Counted from the stretch's first letter, positions 17,804-27,228 are shown. The stretch is 64,000 nucleotides of DNA from Bacillus sp. FJAT-27916 (GCF_001183965.1 NZ_LFZV01000001.1:3856053-3920052), one strand, 5' to 3'. A program made the numbers and translations. Notes: a model not told the origin generated them from the letters alone.

Positions 17804-18877
17804 TTAGATGGTGTATTTAATTTTTTGTTTTTCCGCATGGCGGTCAAGAGCTAATTGGATAAGCTTTTCAATCAGCTGCGGGTATTCTACGCCCGTATGC
17901 TTCCATAGCAGCGGGAACATACTGAACGGCGTGAATCCAGGCATGGTATTCACTTCGTTAATATACGCTTTACCCTCCGCAGTCAAGAAGAAGTCCGCTC
18001 GCACTAATCCAGAACAATCTAATGCTTTGTAGGCTTTAATAGCCATTTCCTTGAGATTCGCATATTCTTCCTCAGTGATCTCAGCCGGGATAACTAAAGC
18101 CGTATCCCCATCTTCATATTTCGCTTTATAATCATAGAAATCTTTTTTCGGGATAATCTCACCTGCGACAGACACTTCCGGATAATCATTGCCAATCACA
18201 CCAAGCTCAACCTCACGCGCCTTGACACCTTCTTCAATGATGACTTTGCGGTCGAATTGGAACGCCTCCGCAAAGGCTGCCAGAAGCTCCTCACGATTGT
18301 CTGCCTTGCTGATTCCAACACTTGAGCCGAGATTAGCTGGTTTCACAAAGCAAGGATAGCCGATCTCTTTTTCGACTTCGTCACAAACTGTTTCTTCATT
18401 GCCTGTATATTCTGAACGAAGATAGGATGAATATCCCACTTGTGTAAGTCCTGCCTGTGCAAAGATATTCTTCATAACAACCTTATCCATCCCTGCAGAG
18501 GAAGCAAGCACACCATTTCCAACATAAGGGATATTCAACAGCTCTAATAATCCTTGAACCGTTCCATCTTCTCCGTTTGGTCCATGCAGAAGCGGGAAGA
18601 CAACGTCAAAGCCTTCACCAGATTCTTGTGGGACAATGCTGTTAAATCCAGTTGCTTCAATGGCTCCCTCATTCGTGCCAAATTCCAATTGTTTCACGGA
18701 TTCGACCGGCCCTTCAAGCTGAGGTCCCTTGATCCATTGACCCTCTTCATTTATGTAAATCGGATGTATATCAAATTTAGAAGCATCCAATGCTTTAATC
18801 ACAGCAAGCGCTGTTTGCATTGACACTTTATGTTCAGCAGATTTTCCGCCATATAATAACCCAAGTCTAATTTTCAT
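17804..18877 (-). CDS. ddl: D-alanine--D-alanine ligase
   Basis: Ddl joins two D-alanines for peptidoglycan. The 357-residue ATP-grasp enzyme shows the N-terminal [36 protein letters not shown], the ATP-grasp [17 protein letters not shown], and the metal ligands in [17 protein letters not shown]. The tyrosine in the omega loop ([11 protein letters not shown]) favours D-Ala over D-Lac. It is upstream of murF and uses D-Ala made by the nearby alr product. Confidence 0.96.
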   Translation of the reverse strand: MKIRLGLLYGGKSAEHKVSMQTALAVIKALDASKFDIHPIYINEEGQWIKGPQLEGPVESVKQLEFGTNEGAIEATGFNSIVPQESGEGFDVVFPLLHGPNGEDGTVQGLLELLNIPYVGNGVLASSAGMDKVVMKNIFAQAGLTQVGYSSYLRSEYTGNEETVCDEVEKEIGYPCFVKPANLGSSVGISKADNREELLAAFAEAFQFDRKVIIEEGVKAREVELGVIGNDYPEVSVAGEIIPKKDFYDYKAKYEDGDTALVIPAEITEEEYANLKEMAIKAYKALDCSGLVRADFFLTAEGKAYINEVNTMPGFTPFSMFPLLWKHTGVEYPQLIEKLIQLALDRHAEKQKIKYTI

Positions 18878-19024
18878 TTAAACGTACCTCCGTTAATTAA
18901 TCCATAGTCTATTGTATCATTCCCCTTCAGAACATGAAATGAATCCTGCGAGCTGAATAGTCCATTCTGGGCAAATCACACATTCATCTTATTATATGCA
19001 TTTTTTCATCCTGGTTGTGAATAT

Positions 19025-19060
19025 TTTAAAAGAGAAAACCTCCCTTTTTATAGGGAGGTT
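19025..19060 (-). terminator. Terminator after the 19,068-19,832 gene
   Basis: AACCTCCC and GGGAGGTT form an eight-base stem with an eight-base loop, followed by TTCTCTTTT on the minus strand. Confidence 0.8.
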
Positions 19061-19067
19061 AATTAAT

Positions 19068-19832
19068 TTAACGAACAAGCGTCCATTCTTTTTGTTTCTT
19101 CTGGAAAACAAGCTTCGCTGTCTGCCTTGTACGATATACATTTTTCAGCTCATGCTCAAGGTCATCCTCATGGGAGAAGTCCCCGACAGACCATACTGGT
19201 ATTTCAGCTGTCTGCCTCGTATTAATAGATTTCTCGAAGCTGATAATGGCACCTTCATTAAAGATTGGGGACAATTGCTTGATCATTTCTTGCGGCACAT
19301 CAGGCAGACTGACCTTTTTCTTTGTGCCAAAAAAGCTTCGCTCCGCCTTGCTCCATTCGGCCAGCTCAGGAATCATTCTGGATAGAATCTCATAGAAATC
19401 CTGCCAGCTGCGATAGTAAATCTTATTATAGAGGCCATCCTCCTGCGTTAAATAGACAAAGCGATTATTCATTTTCTGATAAAAAGGGGAACGTAAATGA
19501 TTAAAGGTATGCCGCACATATAAAATCTCGGCAATCTCCCACGGAGCAAGCTCCTCCAGGCCGTCAATATCCTCAAAGTCCATCCAGACCAGCTGTTCGA
19601 TTTCCTTGCCGTTCTCCTTGCAAAACCGCTTATAGGATGGAAAGGTTACATAATTAAAGTGTGTATGCATGTCAAATTCAACATCCATGAAAGGATGGTC
19701 AAGCAGCAATAAATTCTCAGGCAACTCCTTCATTGCCTGCATGAAGGAGCAGAAATCAATCCCAAACGAAGCAACGAAATGTTCTGCCTCTTGTTTATGA
19801 AGATAGATGAAATCTCTCTTAACACTTCTCAT
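19068..19832 (-). CDS. Conserved hypothetical protein, 254 residues
   Basis: I do not recognise this protein. It is soluble-looking, rich in aromatic and acidic residues (DFIYLHKQEAEHF, WMDFEDIDGLEELAPWEIAEILYVRHTFNHL), with no signal peptide or membrane segment, and ends in a basic tail. ATG 19832 is chosen because GGAGGGG lies nine bases upstream; ATGs at 19850 and 19883 lack a site. It is a single gene with its own terminator, downstream of copA's terminator in the same direction. Confidence 0.7.
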   Translation of the reverse strand: MRSVKRDFIYLHKQEAEHFVASFGIDFCSFMQAMKELPENLLLLDHPFMDVEFDMHTHFNYVTFPSYKRFCKENGKEIEQLVWMDFEDIDGLEELAPWEIAEILYVRHTFNHLRSPFYQKMNNRFVYLTQEDGLYNKIYYRSWQDFYEILSRMIPELAEWSKAERSFFGTKKKVSLPDVPQEMIKQLSPIFNEGAIISFEKSINTRQTAEIPVWSVGDFSHEDDLEHELKNVYRTRQTAKLVFQKKQKEWTLVR

Positions 19833-20252
19833 TATTACAAACCCCTCCGACATATACCCATTCAGAAATACCTGTCTGAGCACGCAACTGCCAATCTATT
19901 TAAACGCATCGAAATACTTATTCTAGACAAATAATAAGTCCGTTCTTTCTTCCCTTATATTTTAGACGAATTAAACGTAAAAAAGATTCATAAATCGGGA
20001 AAAAAATCATATTGTAAAATGGCTGTAACATTGGTAAAACACATGGATAGATTTTGCCCTGTTTTTAAGGCATTTAACCATAATAAACCTATCGTATCAG
20101 GATGAAATCCCCAAGTCGAGAAGGGAGCATCCATCGGCTTAATTATCGGCAGGAAGACCGAAATCTACATTCTTGCCTTCTTTTTCAAGATAATATGTAC
20201 AAAAATGGGCGGTGGGCAACAATCAGTTTGTTCCCCACCGCTCATTCGCTCT
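19833..20252. other. Gap between the 254-residue protein gene and copA
   Basis: About 420 AT-rich bases. The right 50 bases are the copA terminator. No gene, repeat or convincing motif was seen in the remainder, which should contain the promoter of the 254-residue protein gene. Confidence 0.55.
20201..20241 (-). terminator. Terminator of the csoR-copZ-copA operon
   Basis: A 14-bp arm pair, GCGGTGGG-AACAA against TTGTT-CCCACCGC with one mismatch, is followed by CATTTTT on the minus strand directly after copA. Confidence 0.9.
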
Positions 20253-22658
20253 TTAGAGTTTTAATCTTTGCAGACGCAAAGCATTCAATACAACACTGAC
20301 CGAGCTAAACGCCATCGCTGCTCCTGCGAGCCATGGGGCAAGCAGTCCGCAGAAAGCCACCGGAATGCCTAATGCATTATAGCCAAATGCCCAAAAAAGA
20401 TTCTGTTTGATGTTCCTCATGGTCTGCCTGCTTACATATAAAGCATCGGCAACACCTTGCACATCACCCTTCATCAGCGTAATATCTGCCGCCTCCATCG
20501 CCACATCAGTGCCTGTGCCGATTGCAATGCCGACATCAGCCAATGCAAGCGCTGGGGCATCATTAATCCCGTCACCGACCATGGCAACCTTTCTGCCTTG
20601 CGTTTGAAGATTGCGAACCTCATTAGCTTTTCCTTCAGGGAGCACTTCCCCGATGACATGCGTGATTCCTGCCTGCTTAGCAATCGCCTCCGCCGTACGC
20701 TGATTATCTCCGCTGATCATCCATACTTCAATACCCTGGGTTTGCAGTTCTTTGACAGCACGAGCGGATTCTTCTTTGATTGTATCAGCAACAGCCACAA
20801 CTGCGGCAATCTCTTCATCAACGGCCACAATCATAGCCGTTTTGCCCATACTCTCTAATTCAGCCATCAATGGTTCAACGTCCATAATGGGCAAGCCTGC
20901 CTGCTCGACCAAGCGCCTTGTACCGACACGAATCTGCCGGCCATCAAGCTCAGCGACAACGCCATATCCCGGAACAGCCTCAAAGGACGAGACTGCCTTT
21001 AATTGCAGCTGGCGTTCTCTTGCCGCCTCCACAATTGCTTCAGCCAGAGGATGCTCAGAGGGCTTTTCAACAGCCGCCGCAATCTGCAGCACTTCCTCCT
21101 CACTCCATTGACCCAGCAGCTTGATATCCGTTAAGGCAGGCTTTCCATAGGTAAGCGTCCCCGTTTTATCAAAAATAACCGTATCAATCTGATAGAATGT
21201 TTCTAAATACTCTCCACCTTTAAATAGAATGCCATGTTCAGCCGCCCTGCCGGAACCTGCCATAATGGAGGTCGGCGTAGCAAGCCCTAATGCACACGGG
21301 CAGGCAATAACGAGGACAGCAATCGTATTCTCCAATGCCTCACTAAAATTGCCTGGTGAAACGATGAAATACCAAGCAATAAAGGTAAGGATGGCAATTC
21401 CGACGACGATTGGCACGAAAATCCCGGAAATTTTATCAGCCAATCGCTGGATAGGTGCTTTAGAGCCCTGGGCCTGCTCGACCACTTTAATAATTTGCGC
21501 GAGCGCTGTATCCCTGCCAACCTTAACCGCCTTAATCTTGAGGAAGCTGTTCTTATTGAGTGTTGCACCATACACCCTATCTCCAGCTTGTTTATCAATC
21601 GGTACACTTTCTCCTGTAAGCATGGATTCATCCACACTGGAGGATCCTTCTATGACCTCTCCATCGACCGGAATTTTCTCTCCTGGCCGCACATAAATAA
21701 GATCATCCACACGGACCTCCTCAAGCGGAACGGTCACTTCCTCATTGTCACGAATAATAACAGCAGTTTTCGGCTGGAGGCCCATCAGCTTCTTAATAGC
21801 CTCTGAGGAACGCCCCTTCGCTTTTGCTTCAAACAATTTGCCCAGCAAAATCAACGTGATTAAGATGGCACTCGTTTCAAAATAGAGAGCTGGATGATGG
21901 CCAGCATGACCTGCACTTCTAATGGCTTCATATAAGCTGTAGAAATAGGCAGCCGATGTTCCGAGTGCGACCAAAACATCCATATTGGCACTTCCATTGC
22001 GAAGCGCCTTATAGGCCCCCTCATAGAATTGCCAGCCGATAATAAACTGAACTGGTGTCGCAAGGGCTAATTGCACCCATGGGTTCATCAAGAACTCCGG
22101 CACATACATCCATGACGTAAAGCTAAAGTGTCCGAACATCGTCCATAGCAATGGAAAAGCCAGGATAGCCGAAATAATGAACTTCCACTGCTGTTTCTTA
22201 ATGGCCTTCTCGCGCGGGTTATCCTCTTTTGCTTCTGCATCCTCTTTCAACGCTGCATGATAGCCAAGCTTCTCGACTCTCTCAATCAGGTCCCTCTCAG
22301 ACACCTGGCTTTCATCATATTCAACCGTACCTTCTTCTAAGGCAAGATTCACATTTGCCCCAATGACACCGTCCATTTTTGATAAGCCTTTTTCAATTCT
22401 CGTTGCACAGGCAGCACAACTCATTCCTGAGATGACGAGATTCGTCTGCTTCGTTGCCACACCATATCCGATTTTCTCCACCTTATCCTTGATGTCCTGT
22501 ACAGTTATCTTTTTAGGATCGTACACTACTGTGGATGTCTCGGTAGCGAGATTAACGTTGGCCTCTTCGATTCCGTCCATCTTGCCAAGAACCTTCTCTA
22601 TTCGTGCTGAACAAGCCGCACAGCTCATTCCAGTCACTTGAAAATGAACTTCCTTCAT
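20253..22658 (-). CDS. copA: Copper-exporting P1B-type ATPase CopA
   Basis: CopA pumps Cu(I) out of the cell. The 801-residue protein begins with two heavy-metal-associated domains ([10 protein letters not shown] about 8-17 and [10 protein letters not shown] about 76-85), then eight membrane helices with the copper-site motif CPC in [13 protein letters not shown], the phosphorylation motif DKTGTLT, the HP motif SEHPLAEAI, and [15 protein letters not shown] 22658 is preferred, with GAGAGGTG upstream; a GTG three codons earlier overlaps that site. It is the last gene after csoR and copZ. Confidence 0.96.
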   Translation of the reverse strand: MKEVHFQVTGMSCAACSARIEKVLGKMDGIEEANVNLATETSTVVYDPKKITVQDIKDKVEKIGYGVATKQTNLVISGMSCAACATRIEKGLSKMDGVIGANVNLALEEGTVEYDESQVSERDLIERVEKLGYHAALKEDAEAKEDNPREKAIKKQQWKFIISAILAFPLLWTMFGHFSFTSWMYVPEFLMNPWVQLALATPVQFIIGWQFYEGAYKALRNGSANMDVLVALGTSAAYFYSLYEAIRSAGHAGHHPALYFETSAILITLILLGKLFEAKAKGRSSEAIKKLMGLQPKTAVIIRDNEEVTVPLEEVRVDDLIYVRPGEKIPVDGEVIEGSSSVDESMLTGESVPIDKQAGDRVYGATLNKNSFLKIKAVKVGRDTALAQIIKVVEQAQGSKAPIQRLADKISGIFVPIVVGIAILTFIAWYFIVSPGNFSEALENTIAVLVIACPCALGLATPTSIMAGSGRAAEHGILFKGGEYLETFYQIDTVIFDKTGTLTYGKPALTDIKLLGQWSEEEVLQIAAAVEKPSEHPLAEAIVEAARERQLQLKAVSSFEAVPGYGVVAELDGRQIRVGTRRLVEQAGLPIMDVEPLMAELESMGKTAMIVAVDEEIAAVVAVADTIKEESARAVKELQTQGIEVWMISGDNQRTAEAIAKQAGITHVIGEVLPEGKANEVRNLQTQGRKVAMVGDGINDAPALALADVGIAIGTGTDVAMEAADITLMKGDVQGVADALYVSRQTMRNIKQNLFWAFGYNALGIPVAFCGLLAPWLAGAAMAFSSVSVVLNALRLQRLKL

Positions 22659-22703
22659 TCCTTTCACCTCTCTAAGGAAGAAACCAATGGCCTATAAGGG
22701 GGG

Positions 22704-22910
22704 TTATTCTACCTCATATCCTTGGTCATCAATGGTTTCCTTAATAGCATCAAGCGTAACCGCGCTTTCATCGTAAGAAACCTCAACCTTGCCCCCGTTT
22801 AAATCAACAGCGACCGTTTTCACTCCTGCAAGACCTCCTACACTCTCCTCCACTGCCTTTACACAATGTCCGCAAGACATACCGCTTACTTTCAATACAT
22901 CTGTTTTCAT
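22704..22910 (-). CDS. copZ: Copper chaperone CopZ
   Basis: A 68-residue single heavy-metal-associated domain with the Cu(I) motif GMSCGHC at about residues 10-16. It passes copper to CopA and buffers the cytosol. It sits between csoR and copA with short gaps, as in B. subtilis. Confidence 0.95.
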   Translation of the reverse strand: MKTDVLKVSGMSCGHCVKAVEESVGGLAGVKTVAVDLNGGKVEVSYDESAVTLDAIKETIDDQGYEVE

Positions 22911-22921
22911 CTTTATTCCTC

Positions 22922-23251
22922 CTATTTTTTCATTAATTTTTGTATGGTAATCAAGACTTCATCCAGAACCTCTGTGTCCCCATCCTGTATTCTCTCGAGC
23001 ACACAGCTCTTCATATGGCCCTCAAGCAGGAGCTTGCCAACTGAATTCAGTGCTGACTGTGTTGCTGCAATTTGGGTAATGACATCATCGCAATAAACGT
23101 CCTTCTCGATCATGCCCTTGATTCCGCGTATCTGTCCCTCAATACGATTAAGACGATGGACCAGATTACGCTTTGTTTCCTCTGAGTGGTGGCTTGTTCT
23201 TGCCGTTGTATGCTCACAGCAATCTAATACTTTCTCATCGCCGTCGGTCAT
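22922..23251 (-). CDS. csoR: Copper-sensing repressor CsoR
   Basis: CsoR represses the copper operon and lets go of DNA when Cu(I) binds. The 109-residue protein is all helical and has the Cu ligands at C54 (VYCDD), H79 and C83 (GHMKSC), the classic Cys-His-Cys set. The N terminus carries an extra CCEH and a His pair not needed for the family. The ATG at 23251 follows a GAAAGGGGGG site. It is the first gene of the copper operon and faces the operator at 23291. Confidence 0.94.
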   Translation of the reverse strand: MTDGDEKVLDCCEHTTARTSHHSEETKRNLVHRLNRIEGQIRGIKGMIEKDVYCDDVITQIAATQSALNSVGKLLLEGHMKSCVLERIQDGDTEVLDEVLITIQKLMKK

Positions 23252-23290
23252 CTAAAGCCCCCCTTTCATAATGTTCTCTTCTACGTTAAC

Positions 23291-23307
23291 ATACCCCCTA
23301 GTGGTAT
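23291..23307. promoter_or_regulatory. CsoR operator
   Basis: ATACCCCCTAGTGGTAT is a G/C-run palindrome of the type bound by CsoR (TACCC-N-GGGTA core with flanking AT), 40 bases before the csoR start. It suggests autoregulation of csoR-copZ-copA. Confidence 0.75.
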
Positions 23308-23412
23308 GCAATAGATTCAAACTAGGGAAATGCCAATATTTCAATCTTTTTCATCCATCATTATTGTGGGATATAATAAACAGTATCTACAATAAAAAAG
23401 GAGACATGTGCT

Positions 23413-24021
23413 TTGCTTACAATATATCTAACAAGACATGGACTAACCGAATGGAACGTAAACCGCCGCATGCAAGGCTGGGGCAATGGAGAATTAACGG
23501 AGAAGGGCATCAGGGATGCGAAAGCACTTGGCAATCGCTTAGCTGACACCACTATTGATAAAGTGTATAGCAGCTCCTCAAAACGAGCATATGAGACAGC
23601 CCAATATATTATTGGCGACCGTGAAATCAGTCTCATTCAAATGGATGATTTGCGCGAAATGAACTTCGGAGATTGGGACGGCCGTATCCGTGAAGAGGTG
23701 GAGGCTGAATACCCAGAGGATTTCAAGACATTCTGGGAAAAACCGCATCTTTATGACCGCAATTCCGGCGAAACCTTTGAACATGTTAGAAAAAGAGCTG
23801 TTCAAGCATTTGAACGCATTATTGAGGAGAACAAAGAAGGAACCATCCTTATCGTTACCCATTCCATCTTCCTTCGTGTTCTGATGACGTATATCAAGGA
23901 CATCCCGCTCTCTGATGTCTTTAAAGCCACACCTCCCGGCAATACAAGCCTAGCTAAAGTAGAGGTAGAAAACGGCCAATTGAACTTAATTTTTGAAAAC
24001 GATATGCAGCATGTTAAATAA
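23413..24021 (+). CDS. Histidine phosphatase family protein (phosphoglycerate mutase-like)
   Basis: A 202-residue phosphatase. The catalytic RHG motif is YLTRHGLTEWN near the N terminus; the second histidine is in TILIVTHSIFLRVL and the acid in LREMNFGDWDGR. The start is TTG 23413 behind AAGGAG. The family includes broad phosphatases such as B. subtilis PhoE (YhfR); a glycolytic role is unlikely because of the short length. It is a lone gene divergent from the copper operon. Confidence 0.85.
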   Translation: MLTIYLTRHGLTEWNVNRRMQGWGNGELTEKGIRDAKALGNRLADTTIDKVYSSSSKRAYETAQYIIGDREISLIQMDDLREMNFGDWDGRIREEVEAEYPEDFKTFWEKPHLYDRNSGETFEHVRKRAVQAFERIIEENKEGTILIVTHSIFLRVLMTYIKDIPLSDVFKATPPGNTSLAKVEVENGQLNLIFENDMQHVK

Positions 24022-24032
24022 TGACTACGAAA

Positions 24033-24240
24033 ACGAGCTGAGACAAAACCTAATTAATTATTCTTCCTGTTAAATAGCAGTTGGAAAGACAAGTTCGTTC
24101 CACTAGTCACTAATAATGGAAAGCCACAATCAACTAATGCATGGAAAACAACAAATAAAGACCCGAAGGATTAGACGATAGATACCTTTATCGTCTAATC
24201 CTTCGGGTTTATCATTGGCTGAAATACTTATATCCCAGCC
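24033..24240. repeat. Possible small MITE-like element with inner 19-bp hairpin
   Basis: The ends AGCTGAGACAAAA (24034-24046) and TTATATCCCAGCC (24226-24238) are imperfect inverted repeats (about 9 of 13). Inside, ACCCGAAGGATTAGACGAT (24162-24180) and its exact complement (24191-24209) make a perfect 19-bp hairpin that may also end both neighbouring genes. There is no coding sequence. That this is a mobile element is an inference. Confidence 0.4.
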
Positions 24241-24247
24241 GCATTTT

Positions 24248-25048
24248 TTATCTTGTAGAATGCTTCATCCATTTCTCCGCGAAATCGACTGCTTCTCTCA
24301 TCGAGAATAAGCGGGAATGAGCACTGCCAATCTTGCCGCGCATAATCTTATGTTCCCTCTCAAACTCCACGCCAATCTCGTCAAAGTCGGTATCATCATA
24401 ATCCAGGTCGTGAAATTCCACCCACTTCCTGACACCGTCTATTATGATTGGCGCTCCTTTCATAATTTCCGCTCGATTTCCGGCCCTGTACTCTGCCAGA
24501 TGAAAGCATGTATTCGTTTCATAGGTTGTCCCAATAAACAGGACATAGGCATCTAAATCATACATTTTCCTTAGCGGTGACTGCTCCCCAAGCCCATATT
24601 CAAGACTGTGGGCGGACAGGATTTCTTCCTTCCTAGCCCCCCAGCCGGCAAAGGATACCTGCGGATGACTGCTTCTTTTGACACCCTTGAAGGTTCTGAA
24701 CAGCTCTGGAACCTTGCCCATCCCGCGGGTCGGTGTAACATCGGGATCATAGGCAGGCATCGTACTGCGAACCGTCTCCCACCATTCCCACGGAATAGGT
24801 GGCAGCAGCCACTCCGCCGGGTCTGATAAATCAGCTGATTGAGTCGGCATGATAATTGTGCCCTCTTCTGTCACAGCATCCATTATCGCCTGGATAAGTG
24901 CGACGGCTCCCCCATTAACCCACCCAATGGAGGATAGTGAGCTATGAACCAGCAAGGTCATGCCCGCATCTACCCCAAGCTCACGCAAATCTTTTCGCAG
25001 TTGGTCCCTCGTCCTTGGGAAAGGCGTTTGATCGATCAAACTATTCAT
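24248..25048 (-). CDS. AAC(3)-like N-acetyltransferase (YokD family)
   Basis: A 266-residue antibiotic-acetyltransferase fold protein. Family motifs are [54 protein letters not shown] and [18 protein letters not shown]. Some members acetylate aminoglycosides at N3; B. subtilis YokD and many chromosomal homologues have no proven drug target. Calling resistance from sequence alone would be unsafe. It stands alone and is transcribed toward the possible repeat element. Confidence 0.85.
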   Translation of the reverse strand: MNSLIDQTPFPRTRDQLRKDLRELGVDAGMTLLVHSSLSSIGWVNGGAVALIQAIMDAVTEEGTIIMPTQSADLSDPAEWLLPPIPWEWWETVRSTMPAYDPDVTPTRGMGKVPELFRTFKGVKRSSHPQVSFAGWGARKEEILSAHSLEYGLGEQSPLRKMYDLDAYVLFIGTTYETNTCFHLAEYRAGNRAEIMKGAPIIIDGVRKWVEFHDLDYDDTDFDEIGVEFEREHKIMRGKIGSAHSRLFSMREAVDFAEKWMKHSTR

Positions 25049-25111
25049 GGCCCCACTCTCATTTCATCGTTTTTCTCTATTATACTACTTGATGGAAGAC
25101 ATGAGCTTCAT

Positions 25112-26011
25112 CTAGGCGCCGACAATCATTTCAATATGTTTATGGAGAACAGTCAATTCAGCTGGTGTCTCAGAATATATTTCCCCATCTGTGTCTGCCG
25201 CTAGAACCGGTGTCGTCTTCACAGAAAGCGATGATGTTTGGAAATGCTGCAAATTCCCTTGTGCTTCCTTCTCGTTTGGCGGCAGCTCTTCCAGATTGAA
25301 TACTTCTATGAAGGCACCAAAGGAGGAATCCTTAACAATCAGCACATCAAATAGACCGTCATCCACCTTCATATTCGGAAAAGGGATTGAATTTGTGCCT
25401 ATATACCGACCGTTCATGACAAGAATCATTACGGCCTCTCCCTCCAATTCATGATCATCCCCTCGAAGAGTGTATCGAAATGGCTCTGTCATTTGCACTG
25501 TCTTCAAGGCACTGAGGAAATAACTCAGTTTTCCGATTACCTTCTTTTGAGTATCATCTATATTCGTTGAGGTAGCTGCTACAAGACCGACTCCCCAAAA
25601 GTTCAAGAAATAGTGGTTATTAACCTTCCCAACATCTAAAAGCTGTGTCTTGCCCTCCATAAGGCTCTTAGCGGCCTTTGCAAGATTTTGCGGCATGCTA
25701 AGCATCCGGCTGAAATCATTGCATGTACCCCCAGGTAGTATCCCTAAAACCGGTCTCTTGTCCAATTCTGCTACACCATTGATGGCCTCATGAACGGTGC
25801 CATCCCCGCCTAGTATAATAATCAGGTCAGCTTTCTCTCCCCATTTCCTGCATAGTTCTGTTGTCTCTCCCTCACGCTCTGTCTGTATGACCTCTAATTG
25901 TTTAACATGCACACTTATAACTGGCAAGACAGCTGCCAGTGCTTTCTCTGTATCTGCCTGTCCAGCCGTTTGATTGTAAATGAACAGTGCACGGTTATAC
26001 ATATCCATCAT
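25112..26011 (-). CDS. Diacylglycerol/lipid kinase family protein (YtlR-like)
   Basis: A 299-residue soluble lipid kinase. The ATP-binding motif IILGGDGTVHEAINGV (about 68-83) and GILPGGTCNDFSRML are diagnostic; the C-terminal beta-sandwich domain follows. The family covers DgkB, which recycles diacylglycerol from lipoteichoic acid synthesis, and relatives of unknown substrate; this protein resembles YtlR more than DgkB. Three ATGs (26011, 26008, 26002) compete; GAGGGG lies upstream of all, so the exact start is uncertain. Confidence 0.85.
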   Translation of the reverse strand: MMDMYNRALFIYNQTAGQADTEKALAAVLPVISVHVKQLEVIQTEREGETTELCRKWGEKADLIIILGGDGTVHEAINGVAELDKRPVLGILPGGTCNDFSRMLSMPQNLAKAAKSLMEGKTQLLDVGKVNNHYFLNFWGVGLVAATSTNIDDTQKKVIGKLSYFLSALKTVQMTEPFRYTLRGDDHELEGEAVMILVMNGRYIGTNSIPFPNMKVDDGLFDVLIVKDSSFGAFIEVFNLEELPPNEKEAQGNLQHFQTSSLSVKTTPVLAADTDGEIYSETPAELTVLHKHIEMIVGA

Positions 26012-26154
26012 CTTCCCCTCATTTTTTCCGTATTCTATCCCCCTTTATTTTCCCATTTTTGCATGGGAACAAAACCATTGTTCTGGCAGGCCTGTATCAT
26101 TTTGACTATAATTGTAAAATAAACTGATTTTTCTGAACAGAGGGGTGGAAATAG

Positions 26155-26631
26155 ATGAAAACCGCAGATTTATGTGATGACTACGCTGATCAACTTAAAC
26201 TATGCCGAATGGACTTATCCTCATATGGAGGAAAGAGAGAGTTCCATGGCTATATCCAAACCGTAGATGTATTTGAGGATAATTCTTTAGTGAAGGAAAG
26301 CCTGCAAACGATTGAGCCTGGAACTGTTCTTGTCGTTGATGGGGCCGGCTCAAGAAATTGCGCCCTGCTTGGTGACCTTTTAGCCGGCATCGCCCGGGAC
26401 CGCCAAATAAATGGAATCATCATTAACGGCTGTGTCCGTGACTCCGCTGAATTAGCGACCATTCCGGTCGGTATCAAAGCAATCGGGACATGCCCCTTCA
26501 AAAGCAAGAAACGCGGCGAGGGAACGAAAGATATCCCTCTCTCCTTTGGGGAAGTAGATTGGATTCCTGGCCAGTACGTTTATGCAGATGATGATGGTAT
26601 TCTGCTCGCAGAAAAGCCTGTGCACACATGA
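26155..26631 (+). CDS. RraA-family protein (RNase E inhibitor / oxaloacetate decarboxylase-like fold)
   Basis: A 158-residue RraA-fold protein. The active-site-like segment GDLLAGIARDRQINGIIINGCVRDSAEL (about 79-106) and ADLCDDY at the N terminus are typical. In proteobacteria RraA binds RNase E; in the aldolase branch it decarboxylates oxaloacetate or cleaves 4-hydroxy-4-methyl-2-oxoglutarate. Bacilli lack classic RNase E, so the enzyme role is more likely here, but it is not proven. ATG 26155 follows AGAGGGG. Confidence 0.85.
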   Translation: MKTADLCDDYADQLKLCRMDLSSYGGKREFHGYIQTVDVFEDNSLVKESLQTIEPGTVLVVDGAGSRNCALLGDLLAGIARDRQINGIIINGCVRDSAELATIPVGIKAIGTCPFKSKKRGEGTKDIPLSFGEVDWIPGQYVYADDDGILLAEKPVHT

Positions 26632-26649
26632 GTCATCTATATACAGCCA

Positions 26650-26682
26650 AAAAGGTATTCGGTTAAACCGGATGCCTTTTTT
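26650..26682 (+). terminator. Terminator after the RraA-like gene
   Basis: AAAAGGTATTCGG and CCGGATGCCTTTT pair over 13 bases with two wobbles and a short loop, ending in a T run. Confidence 0.8.
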
Positions 26683-26782
26683 CTGCTGATTCCATGGAGG
26701 TGACGAAACTTTACTGCCGCTTCTCCAACGAGATATTAAATGCTTACATTGCATGTCAAAAGTCATTTTTTGGTTAAATTAA

Positions 26783-26796
26783 CGAACGTATGTTCT
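26783..26796. promoter_or_regulatory. SOS box (LexA/DinR operator)
   Basis: CGAACGTATGTTCT agrees with the Bacillus LexA consensus CGAAC-RNRY-GTTCG at 13 of 14 positions, including both GAAC/GTTC half-sites. It overlaps the -35 region of the promoter of the micro-toxin gene, the place where LexA would block transcription. Confidence 0.85.
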
Positions 26797-26821
26797 TATT
26801 TGTTCGATTGTTTGCTATAAT
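26793..26821 (+). promoter_or_regulatory. SigA promoter of the holin-like micro-toxin
   Basis: A perfect TATAAT at 26816-26821 has TTCTTA at a 17-base spacing (26793-26798). The weak -35 overlaps the SOS box. Transcription would start near 26,828, leaving a leader of about 54 bases. Confidence 0.65.
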
Positions 26822-26881
26822 GGACAAACAAGACCACATCCACGATGAAGACAATCTCCCACAGAATGGGGGTGATACATT

Positions 26882-26959
26882 TTGACAGTCTTTGAAACCT
26901 TGATGGTCACTTTTGGCTTTGCTACTCTGCTGCTCAGCATTATCACGATAAAAAAATAG
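26882..26959 (+). CDS. Holin-like micro-toxin, 25 residues (type I toxin candidate)
   Basis: TTG 26882 follows a GGGGGTGAT ribosome site. The product starts MTVFETLMVTFGFATLLLS and ends IITIKK: a short N-terminal segment, one membrane helix and a lysine tail. The pattern M-T/S-x-x-E-T/A-L...F-A-T-L-L/I is that of the Firmicutes putative holin-like toxin family (Hol_Tox), related in style to TxpA and Bsr type I toxins. Such peptides damage the membrane when overmade and are usually held down by antisense RNA or mRNA folding. Here the promoter is under an SOS box and the mRNA can hide its ribosome site. Toxicity is inferred. Confidence 0.8.
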   Translation: MTVFETLMVTFGFATLLLSIITIKK

Positions 26960-26986
26960 GCCCCCTGTGTAAATAGAGGCCTATTT
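26954..26986 (+). promoter_or_regulatory. Hairpin at the toxin stop codon, alternative to ribosome-site pairing
   Basis: AAATAGGCC (26954-26962) and GGCCTATTT (26978-26986) form a perfect nine-base stem that spans the stop codon. The CCCCCTGTG of this hairpin (26961-26969) can instead pair with CACAG-AAT-GGGGG (26860-26872), which contains the toxin ribosome site. Confidence 0.6.
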
Positions 26987-27016
26987 CCCTGTCCTCTGAC
27001 AGGATGTGGATTCTTC

Positions 27017-27052
27017 AATAGCCGTGAATGCCCACCATTCACGGCTATTTCT
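27017..27052 (+). terminator. Terminator of the toxin transcript
   Basis: AATAGCCGTGAATG (27017-27030) and CATTCACGGCTATT (27036-27049) form a perfect 14-bp stem with a five-base loop, followed by TTTCTTATT. The transcript would be about 220 bases. Confidence 0.85.
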
Positions 27053-27228
27053 TATTATCAGGGTATCATAAAATGGAAGCCCTTGTCATGAGAGATTCTA
27101 TCAATAGGTGATTTTATCCATCTTTCTATATTGTGTTTAAGTTTGGCACGAATGGTAAAATGATTATAGAGGTTTTATCAGAAAGGCGGTGAATCTTCAT
27201 CCTCCTAATACAGGGATGAAGAGGACTA

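Noticed and set aside
24248-25048. Aminoglycoside resistance gene
   Set aside because: The fold is AAC(3)-like, but chromosomal YokD-type relatives often lack drug activity, so only the family is called.
26698-26776. A second short peptide frame (GTG, MTKLYCRFSNEIL) before the SOS box
   Set aside because: No upstream ribosome site and no match to a known small-toxin pattern.
26815-27042. A 75-residue frame antisense to the micro-toxin
   Set aside because: It has no ribosome site, no recognisable domain and is explained by the toxin gene and its hairpins on the other strand. An antisense RNA is still possible.
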